Part shown: one piece after another, positions 35,973 through 47,609 of the stretch | Numbering within the stretch: the stretch's first letter is position 1 | Layout: each line of letters begins with the position of its first letter | Origin: Pleomorphomonas sp. JP5 | Lineage (GTDB): Bacteria; Pseudomonadota; Alphaproteobacteria; Rhizobiales; Pleomorphomonadaceae | Assembly (NCBI RefSeq): GCF_023721815.1 | Contig: NZ_JAMDLI010000007.1 | Coordinates: 888,497 to 952,496, forward strand | Length of the DNA: 64,000 nucleotides | Direction: 5' to 3' | The notes under the pieces: model-generated | Told to the model about the DNA's origin: nothing | Databases searched by the model: none | What the model saw: only the letters and a program-made list of their open reading frames with translations | Translations under genes and position numbers: made by a program

Positions 35973-37604
35973 TCAGTTGCCGGCGCTCGTGATGTGCCGG
36001 CTTTTCAGAACCTCCTCCAGCCAGCCGATCCGCATTTCCGGAACCGATTTGAGCAGGAGGTCGGTGTAGTCGTCGAAGGGCGGCAACAGCACCTGCGACT
36101 TCGGGCCGAAGCGTTGCAGGCGCCCGTTCAGCATGATGGCCACCGAATCGGCCAGGGCGCGGACGATGGAAATGTCGTGCGTGATGAACAGGTAGGACAC
36201 CGCCGTCTCCCGCTGAAGGCGCATCAACAGATCGAGGATGCCCTCAGCCACCAGCGGATCAAGCGCCGACGTTGGTTCGTCACAGAGGATCAGGTCGGGC
36301 TTGGCGGCCAACGCCCGGGCGATGGCTACCCGCTGCTTCTGGCCACCCGACAACTCGCCCGGGTAACGGTCGGCAAAGCCCTCTCCCATCTCGATGGCGT
36401 CGAGGAGTTCGGCGATGTGCCTCGCCTTCTCGCGTCCCCTGAGGCCAAAGTAAAAGGTAAGCGGACGCCCGATGATCTGGCTGACCGTCTGCCTTGGGTT
36501 CATGGCGGTATCCGCCATCTGGTAGATGAGCTGGATGCGCCGCAGTTGGTCCTTGCTCCGGCGCTTTTGAAGTGCCGGCAAAACCTCGTCGTCAAAGAGG
36601 ATCCGCCCATCGCTCGGAGGCAGCAAACCGGTGATGGCACGGGCAAGCGTCGATTTGCCCGAACCGGACTCGCCGACGATGGCAAGCGTCTGCCCCTTCG
36701 GCAGATGCAGCGAAATATCCTTTAGGACGGGAACGCCGTTGCCGTAGGCGGCGGTCACGTTCTCCACCTTGAGAAGCGTGCCAGACTGGTCCGTCGCCTC
36801 CGTCTCCCGCGACTTGCGCACGCCGATCAGCGCCTTGGTGTAGTCTTCCTTCGGAGCCTCGATGATCTGGCTCACAGTGCCGTATTCGACCGTCTGGCCG
36901 TTTCTCAGCACCATGATGTCGTCGGCGATCTGAGTGACCACGGCGAGGTCGTGGGTGATGTAGAGCGCCGAGGTGCCGGTTTCGCGGATCGCATGCTTGA
37001 TGGCGGCGAGCACGTCGATCTGGGTGGTGACGTCCAGCGCCGTGGTCGGCTCGTCGAAGACGATGAGCTCGGGATTGGGGCACAATGCCATCGCGGTCAT
37101 CGCCCGCTGGAGCTGTCCGCCGGAGACCTGGTGCGGATAGCGGTCGCCGAAATGGTCCGGATCTGGCAGGCCAAGCACCTCGAAGAGGTGGACGGCTCGC
37201 GCGCGGGCCGATGGACGATCCATCAGCCGGTGCAGAAGCGTCGCCTCCACAACCTGATCGATAAGTCGATGCGCTGGATTGAAGGCGGCGGCGGCCGACT
37301 GCGCCACATAGGCGACGCGGGCGCCACGCAGGCGGCGGATGTCGCGCTTCGAAAAGGTGACGATATCTTCTCCGTCGAGCAGCACCTCTCCGCCTGTGAT
37401 GCGGATGCCTCCTCGCCCATAGGCGAGCGCGGCGAGGCCGATGGTCGACTTTCCGGCGCCCGACTCGCCGATGAGACCAAGCACCTTGCCTTTCTCCAGC
37501 GAGAAGGAGACGCCGCTGACGATCTCCATGTCGCGGGGGCGTTCGCCGGGCGGATAGACCTTGGCTGCGATCCTGAGGTCCCGGACCGTAAAGAAATCAG
37601 CCAT
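35973..37604 (-). CDS. peptide ABC transporter, fused ATP-binding protein (DppD-DppF type)
   Basis: A protein of 543 residues with two complete ABC modules. First: Walker [10 protein letters not shown], signature VSGGQLQRA, Walker [13 protein letters not shown]. Second: Walker [10 protein letters not shown], signature LSGGQKQRV, Walker [13 protein letters not shown]. Both halves are intact, so one chain supplies both sites. It overlaps the upstream permease gene by 8 bp. Confidence 0.93.
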   Translation of the reverse strand: MADFFTVRDLRIAAKVYPPGERPRDMEIVSGVSFSLEKGKVLGLIGESGAGKSTIGLAALAYGRGGIRITGGEVLLDGEDIVTFSKRDIRRLRGARVAYVAQSAAAAFNPAHRLIDQVVEATLLHRLMDRPSARARAVHLFEVLGLPDPDHFGDRYPHQVSGGQLQRAMTAMALCPNPELIVFDEPTTALDVTTQIDVLAAIKHAIRETGTSALYITHDLAVVTQIADDIMVLRNGQTVEYGTVSQIIEAPKEDYTKALIGVRKSRETEATDQSGTLLKVENVTAAYGNGVPVLKDISLHLPKGQTLAIVGESGSGKSTLARAITGLLPPSDGRILFDDEVLPALQKRRSKDQLRRIQLIYQMADTAMNPRQTVSQIIGRPLTFYFGLRGREKARHIAELLDAIEMGEGFADRYPGELSGGQKQRVAIARALAAKPDLILCDEPTSALDPLVAEGILDLLMRLQRETAVSYLFITHDISIVRALADSVAIMLNGRLQRFGPKSQVLLPPFDDYTDLLLKSVPEMRIGWLEEVLKSRHITSAGN

Positions 37605-38424
37605 CGTCGCGTCCTCCCTTGAGGCTGGACGTTCTCTTCAGGAGCCAGTCGACGACCAGGTTGACGCAAACGGCAAGCGTGGCGATGGCCGCGCCAGGGA
37701 TGAGGGCGGCGGAAACGGCAAAGATGATGCCATCCTTGTTGTCCTTGACCATGCCGCCCCAGTCGGCGGTTGGCGGCTGTATCCCCAGGCCGAGGAAGGA
37801 CAGCGTCGACAGGAACAGGATGGAAAAGGCGAAGCGCAGCCCAAACTCCGCCAGAAGCGGCGACAGAGCATTCGGCAGGATTTCGCGGAAGATGATCCAG
37901 ATGGTTCTCTCCCCGCGCAGCCGCGCGGCCTCGACGAACTCCATCACCGAGATATCGAGGGCGATCGCCCTGCCCAACCGAAAGACGCGGGTGGAATCGA
38001 GCACGGCCATGACCAGGATGAGTACCCACACGCTCTGCGGCAGGACCGCCAGGAGCACGAGAGCGAAGATCAGCGTCGGAATTGACATCATCAGGTCGTT
38101 GAGCCGCGACAGGCCTTGATCGACAACGCCGCGAGTGGCGGCGGCGATGAAGCTCAGCGTGATGCCGATCGAGAAGGACAACACCGAAGCGGCGAGAGCC
38201 ACGGCGAGCGTGGTTCGGGCACCGTAGATCAGACGTGAAAGCAGATCGCGGCCAAGATTGTCGGTACCGAGCAGGAATGTCGAGCTCATCGGCTCCCAGA
38301 TATCGCCGACGATCTCGCGTTCCCCATAGGGGGCGACATAAGGGGCGAAGACAGCGGCGCCGGCCGTTACTGTAATGCCGATGATGCCGATCCAGGCGCT
38401 CGGGGGAATGTCGCGCGCCCTCAT
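37597..38424 (-). CDS. peptide ABC transporter permease (DppC type)
   Basis: Membrane protein of 275 residues with five to six helices and the EAA-loop region MEFVEAARLRGERTIWIIFREILPN. The opening GTDNLGRDLLSRLIYGARTTL is typical of DppC/OppC. It overlaps dppB by 4 bp. Confidence 0.93.
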   Translation of the reverse strand: MRARDIPPSAWIGIIGITVTAGAAVFAPYVAPYGEREIVGDIWEPMSSTFLLGTDNLGRDLLSRLIYGARTTLAVALAASVLSFSIGITLSFIAAATRGVVDQGLSRLNDLMMSIPTLIFALVLLAVLPQSVWVLILVMAVLDSTRVFRLGRAIALDISVMEFVEAARLRGERTIWIIFREILPNALSPLLAEFGLRFAFSILFLSTLSFLGLGIQPPTADWGGMVKDNKDGIIFAVSAALIPGAAIATLAVCVNLVVDWLLKRTSSLKGGRDDG

Positions 38425-39443
38425 CTCGGATGCCTCAGTTTGGGGTTGGCGATGATGGCGGCGATGTCGGCCATCATGTTGAGAAGGATGTAGACGCTGG
38501 CGAAGATGAGGCCGCAGGCCTGGACCACCGGCATGTCGCGTACGGTGACGGCATCGACCATGTACTGCCCCATGCCTGGGTAGACAAAGACGACCTCGAC
38601 AACCACGACTCCGACGATCAGGTAGGCGAGGTTGAGCGCGACGACGTTGATGATCGGAGCGATGGCGTTGGGCACCGCGTGCCGAAGGATCGCAAGATAA
38701 CTCGGCAATCCCTTGAGCTCGGCGGTCTCCATGTAGGGTGAGGCCATCACGGAAATAATGGCGGCCCGGGTCATCCTGAGCATGTGGGCGAGCACCACCA
38801 GGACCAGCGTCGCCGTCGGCAGTGCAATGGCCTCGAGACGATCGAAGAGGGGCATGCCTCGATAGACCGTGGCCGGGAAAGGAACGGACCCGAGTTCAAC
38901 CGCGAAGAACAGGATGAGAAGATAGCCGACGAAGAACTCCGGAAGCGAGATCGCCGCCAGCGAGACGACGTTGATCAGTCGGTCGGGTACTCGGTTGCGG
39001 AAGAGAACGGCCACCATGCCAAGGCCGACCGCCAGCGGGACGGCGATGATGGCGGCTGCGAAAGCAAGAAAGAGCGAGTTGCCCAGTCGGTTGGCTATCT
39101 GTTGGCTGACCGAAGCGTGGCTGGCCCAGGACATGCCGAAATCGCCATGAAGGGCGCCGGAAAGCCATTCGACGTAACGGGTGGCCACCGGCTTGTCCAG
39201 GCCGAGGTCGGCACGAATATTGGCGACGGCCTCGGGGGTTGCAGCTTGGCCGAGATAGGTCGAGGCGAAGTCGCCGGGTAACGCTTCGACGCCGACGAAG
39301 ATCAGGATCGAAACGGCGACCAGCAGCAAGGCACTGAGGCCGAGCCTTTGCGCGATCAGCGTCGCCAAGGGAAAGCGTTTGCGGAAGCCGGGTGGCGCCG
39401 GTGTCGAAGCCGGCTTTGTGACGTCGGAAGAGAAAATCGTCAT
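38421..39443 (-). CDS. peptide ABC transporter permease (DppB type)
   Basis: Membrane protein of about 340 residues. The first helix and GDFGMSWASHASVSQQIANRLGNSLFLAF are typical of DppB/OppB, and PYMETAELKGLPSYLAILRHAVPNA is the EAA loop. An ATG at 39482 in the same frame adds 13 residues; 39443 (MTIFSSDV) was chosen as the more usual N-terminus. Confidence 0.92.
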   Translation of the reverse strand: MTIFSSDVTKPASTPAPPGFRKRFPLATLIAQRLGLSALLLVAVSILIFVGVEALPGDFASTYLGQAATPEAVANIRADLGLDKPVATRYVEWLSGALHGDFGMSWASHASVSQQIANRLGNSLFLAFAAAIIAVPLAVGLGMVAVLFRNRVPDRLINVVSLAAISLPEFFVGYLLILFFAVELGSVPFPATVYRGMPLFDRLEAIALPTATLVLVVLAHMLRMTRAAIISVMASPYMETAELKGLPSYLAILRHAVPNAIAPIINVVALNLAYLIVGVVVVEVVFVYPGMGQYMVDAVTVRDMPVVQACGLIFASVYILLNMMADIAAIIANPKLRHPR

Positions 39444-39535
39444 GCGCAAGGGTGGGTTGGGACCGTGTTGGCGGAACGCCACGATCGGAAGCGGGGCGGA
39501 ACCGGGAGCTTCCGGTTCCGCGGAGAAATATGACT

Positions 39536-41128
39536 TCAGGCTTCGAGCCAGACGCGGCTAGCGATGAGGCCGTTGGAAATGTCGTTGCCGATATCGTGGA
39601 CGTAGCCCTTGAGCGTCTTGCTCGCCGCGCCGATGTAGTCGTTGAACACCGGCAGGATGAGGCCGCCGCCGTCGCGCACCATCAGCGCCATCTGGCGATA
39701 GAGCGCCTTGCGCTTATCGTCGTCGAGCTCGGAGCGGGCGGCCAGGAGCAACTTGTCGAAGTCCTCGCTCTTGAACCGGGTGTCGTTCCACTCGGCGGTC
39801 GACAAATAGGATGTCGAGTAGCGCAGGTCCTGCGTCGGTCTGCCGCCCCAGTAGGAGGCGCAGAACGGTTTGGCGTTCCAGACATTGGTCCAATAGCCAT
39901 CGCCGGGCTCGCGCTTGACCTCAAGCTTGATGCCGGCCTTGGCAGCACTTTGCTGGAACAGGACGGAAGCGTCGACCGCGCCCGGGAAGGCAACGTCGGA
40001 CGTGCGAAGCACGATCGCACCGTCGTGGCCCGATTTCTTGTAGTGGAAGGCGGCCTTGTCGGGGTCGTAAAGGCGCTGCTCGATGCCCTCGGGGAACAGC
40101 GCATAGGCATCGTTGACGGGGAAGTCGTTGCCAAGGCTTCCGTAGCCGCCGAGGATTTGCTTCAGCATCGCCTCACGGTCGATGGCATGCTTCAAGGCGA
40201 GCCTGAGGTCGTTATTGTCGAATGGTGCGGTGTCGCAATGCATCAGGAAGCAATAGAAGCCCTTGCCCGGCGTCCGTAGTATCTCGACGCGCGGCGACCG
40301 CTTGAGCAGGGATACCGTCTTGGGATCGATCTGGCTGATGTAGTGTACCTGGCCGGAGGAGATCGCCGCGATGCGGGCGGTAGCATCGTTCATGACGATG
40401 ATTTCGACGCTGTCCACATGTCCGCGGTCCGATCGCCAGTCGTCCTTGTTCTTCTCGAAGGTGATGCGGACGCCGGGCTGATAGTCGACAAGCTTGTAGG
40501 GGCCGGTGCCGATGCCGGCCTCGGGCTTGTCGACGCCACCGTTCGGTTGCATCACCAGATGATAGTCGGTCAGGATCAGCGGCAAGTCGGCATTGCCCTC
40601 GTGAAGGGTAATGACGAGGTCGCCGGCGCGGTTCTCGATGGTCTTGATCGAGCGAAGAAGCCCCAGGGCTCCGGATTGGGACGCGGTGTCGCTGTGGCGC
40701 TTCAGGGTCGCGACCGCATCGTCGGCGGTGAACGACGAGTCGTCGTGGAAGCGTACATCCTTGCGGATCTTGAAGGTCCAGACCGATGCGTCGGCCGAAG
40801 GCTCCCAGGACTCGGCGAGCGAGGGCAATGGTGTGCCGGTCTTCGGGTCGGAGTCCACCAGCGTATCACCGTAAGTCCTGCCGACGGTGAAGGAGACCGA
40901 GCCGCTGTATTTTGCCGGATCGAGGGAGTCGGTGGAAGCTCCACCTTCGAGCCCAAGCTTCAGATGGCCTCCCTTGCGTGGCGGCTCCTCTGCCATCGCC
41001 CTGCTCGCGAGAAGCCCCTCGGCGGCAATGACGGTCAGGCCCGAGGTTGCGGCCAGACGCAGGAAATGACGCCGATCGAGGCCGCCCGCTTTTGCCTGCT
41101 GGACAAGATAATCGAGTTTCTCGCTCAT
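39536..41128 (-). CDS. peptide ABC transporter substrate-binding protein (SBP family 5)
   Basis: Exported binding protein of 530 residues. The N-terminus has a twin-arginine signal (DRRHFLRLAATSGLTVIAAEGLLASRAMA), so it is likely exported folded. The body has SBP_5 features: SLDPAKYSGSVSFTVGRTYGDTLV and LAESWEPSADASVWTFKIRKDVRFHD. First gene of the leftward uptake operon. Ligand probably di- or oligopeptides; nickel or opines cannot be excluded. Confidence 0.92.
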   Translation of the reverse strand: MSEKLDYLVQQAKAGGLDRRHFLRLAATSGLTVIAAEGLLASRAMAEEPPRKGGHLKLGLEGGASTDSLDPAKYSGSVSFTVGRTYGDTLVDSDPKTGTPLPSLAESWEPSADASVWTFKIRKDVRFHDDSSFTADDAVATLKRHSDTASQSGALGLLRSIKTIENRAGDLVITLHEGNADLPLILTDYHLVMQPNGGVDKPEAGIGTGPYKLVDYQPGVRITFEKNKDDWRSDRGHVDSVEIIVMNDATARIAAISSGQVHYISQIDPKTVSLLKRSPRVEILRTPGKGFYCFLMHCDTAPFDNNDLRLALKHAIDREAMLKQILGGYGSLGNDFPVNDAYALFPEGIEQRLYDPDKAAFHYKKSGHDGAIVLRTSDVAFPGAVDASVLFQQSAAKAGIKLEVKREPGDGYWTNVWNAKPFCASYWGGRPTQDLRYSTSYLSTAEWNDTRFKSEDFDKLLLAARSELDDDKRKALYRQMALMVRDGGGLILPVFNDYIGAASKTLKGYVHDIGNDISNGLIASRVWLEA

Positions 41129-41470
41129 ATAATTCCCCGGGTTTCAAACAATCGGCATGCCTCTCGCAAGGCATATGTGGGCGGCGGCTAATTGATCGCG
41201 GAAGGCGCTGGGCGTCGAACCAATTCAGCTTGAGGGTGTAACCTAAAGTGAGCTTGCTTGTGAATGCAACCAACGTAAGGCCGTATTTTACCCTCTGTCG
41301 AGGTGCTGGCGCATGCTTGGGCAATTCTCATTCATGCCGGAGTTTTTCGACACGAAAATCGTTGGTGGTGAACAAGTCGCTTGTCGCTCAGGATGGAGCG
41401 GGTACCTGAGCGGCAGCCGCCACGACGCCGACCGACTGAAAGCCCGCCCCCGACATCGACTGTCGACTTT

Positions 41471-41486
41471 TGTCGGACCCGCGACA
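41471..41486 (+). promoter_or_regulatory. NifA upstream activator sequence for nifH
   Basis: TGTCGGACCCGCGACA fits TGT-N10-ACA and the extended TGTCG-N6-CGACA form. It lies 80 bp upstream of the -24 GG. Confidence 0.88.
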
Positions 41487-41552
41487 GCATCTGTTGCTGG
41501 CCAGTTTTGTGCTGTTTTGTCTATAAATAATTGAAAAGACTGAATTTTATAG

Positions 41553-42566
<1,014 letters not shown>

Positions 42567-42579
42567 TCTCCGGGGGGAG

Positions 42580-42610
42580 GCGAAGGCCGGGCCTTGACCC
42601 CGGCTTTCGC
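42580..42610 (+). other. nifH-nifD intercistronic hairpin
   Basis: A 12-bp stem (42580-42591 with 42599-42610, one G-T pair) with an 8-nt loop and no T-run. Such a structure could protect the 3' end of nifH mRNA and help give more NifH than NifDK. Confidence 0.6.
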
Positions 42611-42646
42611 ATTCATTCTTCGGCCCGTTCCGCGAGGACATGAACC

Positions 42647-44161
42647 ATGAGCGACAGTTACGAAAACGACGGCAAGGCCCACGAGCAATATATCGCCGAG
42701 GTCCTCGCCCAGTATCCCGAGAAGTTCGCCAAGCGGCGCAAGAAGCATCTCTCCGTCGCCAAGGCGGCCGAGGTTGAGCCGGATGCGCCGGTCGGCGAGG
42801 AAGGCCCGCTTCTCACCGAATGCGAAGTCAAGTCGAACATCAAGTCGATCCCCGGCGTGATGACCATCCGCGGCTGCGCCTACGCCGGCTCAAAGGGCGT
42901 GGTGTGGGGACCGGTCAAGGACATGGTTCACATCAGCCATGGCCCGGTCGGCTGCGGTCAGTACTCCTGGTCGCAGCGTCGCAACTACTATGTGGGCACC
43001 ACCGGCATCGACGCCTTCGGCACCATGCAGATCACGTCCGACTTCCAGGAGAAGGACATCGTCTTCGGTGGCGACAAGAAGCTCGACAAGGTGATCGACG
43101 AAATCGAGCAGATGTTCCCGCTCAGCGGTGGCATCTCCGTGCAATCTGAATGCCCGATCGGCCTGATCGGCGACGATATCGAAGCCGTCTCCCGCCGCAA
43201 GGGCAAGGAGATCGGCAAGACCATCGTTCCCGTCCGCTGCGAGGGCTTCCGTGGCGTGTCGCAGTCGCTCGGTCACCACATCGCCAATGACGCCATCCGC
43301 GACTGGGTGCTCGACAAGAGCGCCGAAGCAGAATGGGAGGCCGGCCCCTACGACGTCAACATCGTCGGCGACTACAACATCGGCGGCGACGCCTGGGCAT
43401 CGCGGCGCCTCCTTGAGGAGATGGGCCTGCGCATCTGCGGCAACTGGTCGGGCGATGCCACGCTGGCCGAGATGGAGCGCGCGCCGAAGGCCAAGCTCAA
43501 TCTCATTCACTGCTACCGCTCGATGAACTACATCTGCCGGCACATGGAAGAGAAGTACGGCATCCCCTGGATGGAGTACAACTTCTTCGGCCCCTCGCAG
43601 ATCGCCGCCAGCCTGCGCAAGATCGCCAAGCACTTCGGCCCGGAAATCGAGGCGAAGGCCGAGGAGGTCATCGCCAAGTACCAGCCGCTGGTCGACGGCA
43701 TTCTGGAAAAATACGGCCCTCGCCTCAAGGGCAAGAAGGTCATGCTCTATGTCGGCGGCCTCCGGCCACGTCACGTGATGACCGCCTACGAGGATCTCGG
43801 CATGGAGATCGCCGGCACCGGTTACGAGTTCGCCCACAACGACGACTACCAGCGCACCGGTCACTACGCCAAGCCAGGCACGCTGATCTACGATGACGTC
43901 ACCGGCTACGAACTGGAGAAGTTCGTCGAGAAGATCCGCCCCGATCTCGTCGGCTCGGGCATCAAGGAAAAGTATCCCGTTCAGAAGATGGGCATCCCCT
44001 TCCGCCAGATGCACTCCTGGGACTATTCGGGCCCCTATCACGGCTATGATGGCTTCGCCATTTTCGCCCGCGACATGGATCTTGCGATCAACAATCCGGT
44101 CTGGGACCTGTTCGACGCGCCGTGGACGGATGGCGGCGAACTGCTCGCAGCGGCCGAATGA
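42647..44161 (+). CDS. nifD: nitrogenase molybdenum-iron protein alpha chain
   Basis: The alpha subunit (504 residues) that holds FeMo-co. P-cluster cysteines lie in [20 protein letters not shown] and [11 protein letters not shown]. The FeMo-co cysteine is in [12 protein letters not shown], and the C-terminal His region [21 protein letters not shown] is intact. It lacks the long insertion of clostridial NifD. 80 bp after nifH. Confidence 0.99.
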   Translation: MSDSYENDGKAHEQYIAEVLAQYPEKFAKRRKKHLSVAKAAEVEPDAPVGEEGPLLTECEVKSNIKSIPGVMTIRGCAYAGSKGVVWGPVKDMVHISHGPVGCGQYSWSQRRNYYVGTTGIDAFGTMQITSDFQEKDIVFGGDKKLDKVIDEIEQMFPLSGGISVQSECPIGLIGDDIEAVSRRKGKEIGKTIVPVRCEGFRGVSQSLGHHIANDAIRDWVLDKSAEAEWEAGPYDVNIVGDYNIGGDAWASRRLLEEMGLRICGNWSGDATLAEMERAPKAKLNLIHCYRSMNYICRHMEEKYGIPWMEYNFFGPSQIAASLRKIAKHFGPEIEAKAEEVIAKYQPLVDGILEKYGPRLKGKKVMLYVGGLRPRHVMTAYEDLGMEIAGTGYEFAHNDDYQRTGHYAKPGTLIYDDVTGYELEKFVEKIRPDLVGSGIKEKYPVQKMGIPFRQMHSWDYSGPYHGYDGFAIFARDMDLAINNPVWDLFDAPWTDGGELLAAAE

Positions 44162-44168
44162 TCTGCCT

Positions 44169-44192
44169 CCCTCTCCCCGAAAGGGGAGGGGG
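44169..44192 (+). other. nifD-nifK intercistronic GNRA hairpin
   Basis: A C-rich arm (44169-44178) pairs with a G-rich arm (44183-44192) around a GAAA tetraloop, 7 bp after the nifD stop. No T-run follows, so mRNA stability or a dispersed repeat is more likely than termination. Confidence 0.5.
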
Positions 44193-44294
44193 CTCCCCAA
44201 AAGCCAACCCTTTCACCACGCGCTTGCCGCGTGACCGATACTCCTGTGCCCGTTTGGCCGCCGTATGGCGCGGCGCGGGCGATGAGGTCAGACC

Positions 44295-45836
44295 ATGCCC
44301 CAGTCAGCCGAAAAGATCCTCGATCATGGCCCCTTGTTCCGCGAGCCGGAATACCAGGAAATGTTCGCTCGCAAGAAGGCTTGCGACGGCGCTGCCAGCA
44401 TCGACGCCACCGCGCTCCAGTCCGAATACACCAAGGGCTGGGAATATCGGGAAAAGAACTTTGCTCGTGAAGCGCTGGTCATCAATCCGGCCAAGGCCTG
44501 CCAGCCGCTTGGCGCGGTATTCGCCGCCGCCGGCTTCGAGAAGACCATGAGCTTCGTCCATGGCTCGCAGGGCTGCGCCGCCTACTTCCGCTCGCATCTT
44601 TCCCGCCACTTCAAGGAGCCGTGCACGGCGGTCTCCTCGTCGATGACCGAGGACGCGGCGGTGTTCGGCGGCCTCAACAACATGATCGACGGCCTCGCCA
44701 ACTGCTACTCGCTCTATCAGCCCAAGATGATCGCCGTCTCCACCACCTGCATGGCTGAGGTGATCGGCGACGACCTGCACGGCTTCATCGGCAATGCCAA
44801 GGCCAAGGGCTCGGTGCCCGAAGACTTCGACGTGCCCTTTGCCCACACGCCCTCCTTCGTCGGCAGCCATATCGATGGCTACGACAACTCCATCAAGGGC
44901 ATCCTCGAGCACTTCTGGAAGGACAATCCGGTGGTGGCCAGCGCATCGGAAACCATCAACATCGTCCCCGGCTTCGATGGCTTCTGCGTCGGCAACAATC
45001 GCGAGCTCGGTCGCATGCTCGACCTGATGGGCGTCAGCTACAAGCTGATCGGCGACGCTGCCGACCAGTTCGACACGCCTTCGGACGGCGAGTACCGCAT
45101 GTATGACGGCGGCACCACCATCGACGACCTGAAGGCCGCCAAGGGTGCCAAGGCAACCCTCGCGCTCCAGCACTGGAACAGTCGCAAGACGCTGGAGTAC
45201 GCGGGAAGCGTCGGCCAGGAGACCGCGAGCTTCAACTACCCGCTCGGCATCCGCGCCACCGACGAGCTTCTCATGAAGATCTCGTCGCTCAGCGGCAAGG
45301 CTATCCCCGAGGCGCTTCGTCTCGAGCGTGGTCGTCTCGTCGATGCCATGGCCGACAGCCAGGCCTATCTGCACGGCAAGCGCTACGCCATTTTCGGCGA
45401 TCCCGACTTCGTTCAGGCCATGGCGCGCTTCATCCTCGAAACGGGCGGCGAACCCGTCCACTGCCTGTCCACCAACGGTGGCAAGGAATGGGCCGAGGAC
45501 ATGCAGGTGCTGTTCGACAGCTCGCCCTTCGGCAAGGACTGCAAGGCCTATGCGCACAAGGATCTCTGGCACCTGCGCTCGCTGATGTTCACCGAGCCGG
45601 TGGACTTCCTGATCGGCAACAGCCACGGCAAGTATCTCGAACGCGATACCAAGACCCCGCTCATCAGGCTGACATTCCCGATCTTCGACCGTCATCACCA
45701 CCACCGGTTCCCGGTGATCGGCTATCAGGGCGGCCTCAGAGTGCTGACCACCATCCTCGACAAGCTGTTCGACAAGCTCGACGCCGAGACCAACATTGCC
45801 GGCGAGACCGATATCTCCTTCGATCTGACGCGCTGA
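44295..45836 (+). CDS. nifK: nitrogenase molybdenum-iron protein beta chain
   Basis: The beta subunit (513 residues). P-cluster cysteines lie in [21 protein letters not shown] and [12 protein letters not shown]. The N-terminal extension of about 60 residues ([17 protein letters not shown]) is typical of the NifK form that wraps around NifD. It follows nifD by 133 bp, a wide gap for a co-transcribed subunit. Confidence 0.99.
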   Translation: MPQSAEKILDHGPLFREPEYQEMFARKKACDGAASIDATALQSEYTKGWEYREKNFAREALVINPAKACQPLGAVFAAAGFEKTMSFVHGSQGCAAYFRSHLSRHFKEPCTAVSSSMTEDAAVFGGLNNMIDGLANCYSLYQPKMIAVSTTCMAEVIGDDLHGFIGNAKAKGSVPEDFDVPFAHTPSFVGSHIDGYDNSIKGILEHFWKDNPVVASASETINIVPGFDGFCVGNNRELGRMLDLMGVSYKLIGDAADQFDTPSDGEYRMYDGGTTIDDLKAAKGAKATLALQHWNSRKTLEYAGSVGQETASFNYPLGIRATDELLMKISSLSGKAIPEALRLERGRLVDAMADSQAYLHGKRYAIFGDPDFVQAMARFILETGGEPVHCLSTNGGKEWAEDMQVLFDSSPFGKDCKAYAHKDLWHLRSLMFTEPVDFLIGNSHGKYLERDTKTPLIRLTFPIFDRHHHHRFPVIGYQGGLRVLTTILDKLFDKLDAETNIAGETDISFDLTR

Positions 45837-45858
45837 AAGCGGTATCGAGACGCATGAC

Positions 45859-45889
45859 GAGGGCCGGCCCGGAAACGGAGCCGGCCCTC
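45859..45889 (+). terminator. hairpin after nifK
   Basis: A 10-bp perfect stem, GAGGGCCGGC (45859-45868) with GCCGGCCCTC (45880-45889). A T-run is lacking, so it may be an inefficient terminator or mRNA stabiliser for nifHDK. Confidence 0.55.
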
Positions 45890-45949
45890 ATCCATTGAGG
45901 GAAGCCAAAGCCCTGCCGCCAAAGGTTGGATGCTGAGCGAAAGACGATG

Positions 45950-45965
45950 CGTCGCAAACCCGACA
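45950..45965 (+). promoter_or_regulatory. near-consensus NifA site for nifE
   Basis: CGTCGCAAACCCGACA differs from the extended TGTCG-N6-CGACA form only at the first base. It lies about 105 bp upstream of the nifE -24 element. No better TGT-N10-ACA site is present between nifK and nifE. Confidence 0.6.
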
Positions 45966-46069
45966 ATGATGTGTCGCAAGCCTCGCCGTCACGGGGAACG
46001 AACGCGCGAAGTCCCTGTGTGTGGCGGAAGGAGCCAGCGATTTCAATCTCTTGGTAGGTAGGCTTTCAC

Positions 46070-46085
46070 TGGCACGTCGCTTGCG
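46070..46085 (+). promoter_or_regulatory. sigma-54 promoter of nifENX-DUF269-fdxB
   Basis: TGGCACGTCGCTTGCG matches the -24/-12 consensus fully (GG-N10-GC). The start point would fall near 46096, which excludes the GTG at 46097 as the nifE start. Confidence 0.92.
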
Positions 46086-46120
46086 AAACACGTCTTGTGA
46101 CCGCAAGCAACGAGGCTCCG

Positions 46121-47599
46121 ATGTCCCTGAAGGCCAGGATTGCCAGTGTGTTCGACGAGCCGGCTTGCCCGACCAATCGGGAGAAGTCCGAGACGACGCG
46201 CAAGAAGGGCTGCTCGAAACCCTTGACACCCGGCGCGGCAGCCGGCGGTTGCGCCTTCGATGGCGCCAAGATCGTGCTGCAGCCGGTGACCGATGTCGCC
46301 CACCTCATCCACGGTCCTCTTGCCTGCGAGGGCAACTCCTGGGACAACCGCCATTCGGCCTCATCCGGCCCGGATCTGTGGCGGCGCTCGTTCACCACCG
46401 ATCTTTCCGAGCTCGACATCGTCATGGGCAATGGCGAGAAGAAGCTGTTCAAGGCGATCCGAACCATCGTCGAAAGGCACGATCCGCCGGCGATCTTCGT
46501 TTACTCCACCTGCGTCGCCTCGCTGATCGGCGACGATATCTCCGCCGTCTGCAAACGCGCCGGCGAGCGCTTTGGCCGTCCCGTCGTCGCCGTCGAGGCG
46601 CCCGGCTTCGCCGGTTCGAAGAACCTCGGCAACCGCTTGGCAGGTCAGACGCTTCTCGACCATGTCATCGGCACCGTCGAGCCGGACGATGTGACGCCTT
46701 ACGACGTGAACATCCTCGGCGAGTACAATCTGCTCGGCGAGTTCTGGTTCGTGAAGCCGCTCCTCGAGGAGCTGGGCATCCGTCTGCGCGCCGTCATTCC
46801 GGGCGACGCCCGCTATCGCGACATTGCCACCGCTCATCGGGCCAAGGCCAACATGATGGTCTGCTCGTCGGCCCTCATCAACCTCGCGCGCGGCATGCAG
46901 GAGCGCTGGGGCATCCCTTATTTCGAAGGATCCTTCTACGGCATTGCCGACACATCGGCGGCCATCCGTGGCATCTGCCGTCTGCTGGTGGAGGGAGGAG
47001 CCTCTGCCGATCTGCTCGATCGGGCCGAAACGCTGATCGCTCGCGAAGAGGCGATCGCCTGGCAGCGCATCGAGCCGTTGAAGCCTCGGCTCGCCGGCAA
47101 ACGGGTTTTGCTCAACACCGGCGGCGTCAAGAGCTGGTCGATGGTCGATGCGCTTCAGGAGGCCGGAATGGAGGTGATCCGGACCTCGATCAAGAAGTCG
47201 ACGGAGGAAGACAAGGCCCGGGCGCTGGCCGCCCTGAAGGACGAGAAGCACCTGTTCGATCGCCTGCCTCCGCGCGAGATCTACCGGATGCTGGCCGATG
47301 GCGAGGCCGACATCATGCTGTCCGGCAGCCGCACGCAGTTCATCGCGCTGAAGGCAAAGACGCCCTGGCTCGACGTCAATCAGGAGCGCCACCACCCCTA
47401 CGCTGGTTACGAAGGTTTCGTCGAACTGCTCAAGCGGATCGATCTTGCCGTCAACAGCCCGGTATTCCCGGCCTTGCGCGCACCGGCGCCATGGGACGAG
47501 GCCGGTCGCCTGCTCGACTCCCCCGACGTGCCGGTGGAGGTCGTCCATAGCTTTCGCAAGTTCGCCGGCGGCGTCCTCGAAGACGCCGACGATTGCTGA
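46121..47599 (+). CDS. nifE: FeMo-cofactor scaffold protein NifE
   Basis: A NifD paralogue of 492 residues; with NifN it forms the scaffold on which the NifB product is turned into FeMo-co. Conserved cysteine regions are GGCAFDGAKIVLQPV, HGPLACEGNSWDNR and YSTCVASLIGDD. Start set at ATG 46121 (MSLKARIASVFDEPAC) because the earlier GTG coincides with the predicted transcription start. Its stop is followed 10 bp later by nifN. Confidence 0.97.
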   Translation: MSLKARIASVFDEPACPTNREKSETTRKKGCSKPLTPGAAAGGCAFDGAKIVLQPVTDVAHLIHGPLACEGNSWDNRHSASSGPDLWRRSFTTDLSELDIVMGNGEKKLFKAIRTIVERHDPPAIFVYSTCVASLIGDDISAVCKRAGERFGRPVVAVEAPGFAGSKNLGNRLAGQTLLDHVIGTVEPDDVTPYDVNILGEYNLLGEFWFVKPLLEELGIRLRAVIPGDARYRDIATAHRAKANMMVCSSALINLARGMQERWGIPYFEGSFYGIADTSAAIRGICRLLVEGGASADLLDRAETLIAREEAIAWQRIEPLKPRLAGKRVLLNTGGVKSWSMVDALQEAGMEVIRTSIKKSTEEDKARALAALKDEKHLFDRLPPREIYRMLADGEADIMLSGSRTQFIALKAKTPWLDVNQERHHPYAGYEGFVELLKRIDLAVNSPVFPALRAPAPWDEAGRLLDSPDVPVEVVHSFRKFAGGVLEDADDC

Positions 47600-47609
47600 G
47601 GAGATAGTG

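Noticed and set aside
41498..41513. Alternative nifH -24/-12 element TGGCCAGTTTTGTGCT
   Set aside because: It has GG-N10-GC but a poor -24 (GGCCA) and lies only 12 bp from the NifA site, so the element at 41566 is preferred.
42890..45704. Long minus-strand frames opposite nifD and nifK
   Set aside because: Antisense shadows of nitrogenase structural genes.
46097..46120. GTG start for nifE at 46097
   Set aside because: It coincides with the expected sigma-54 transcription start, leaving no leader; ATG 46121 has GAGG upstream.
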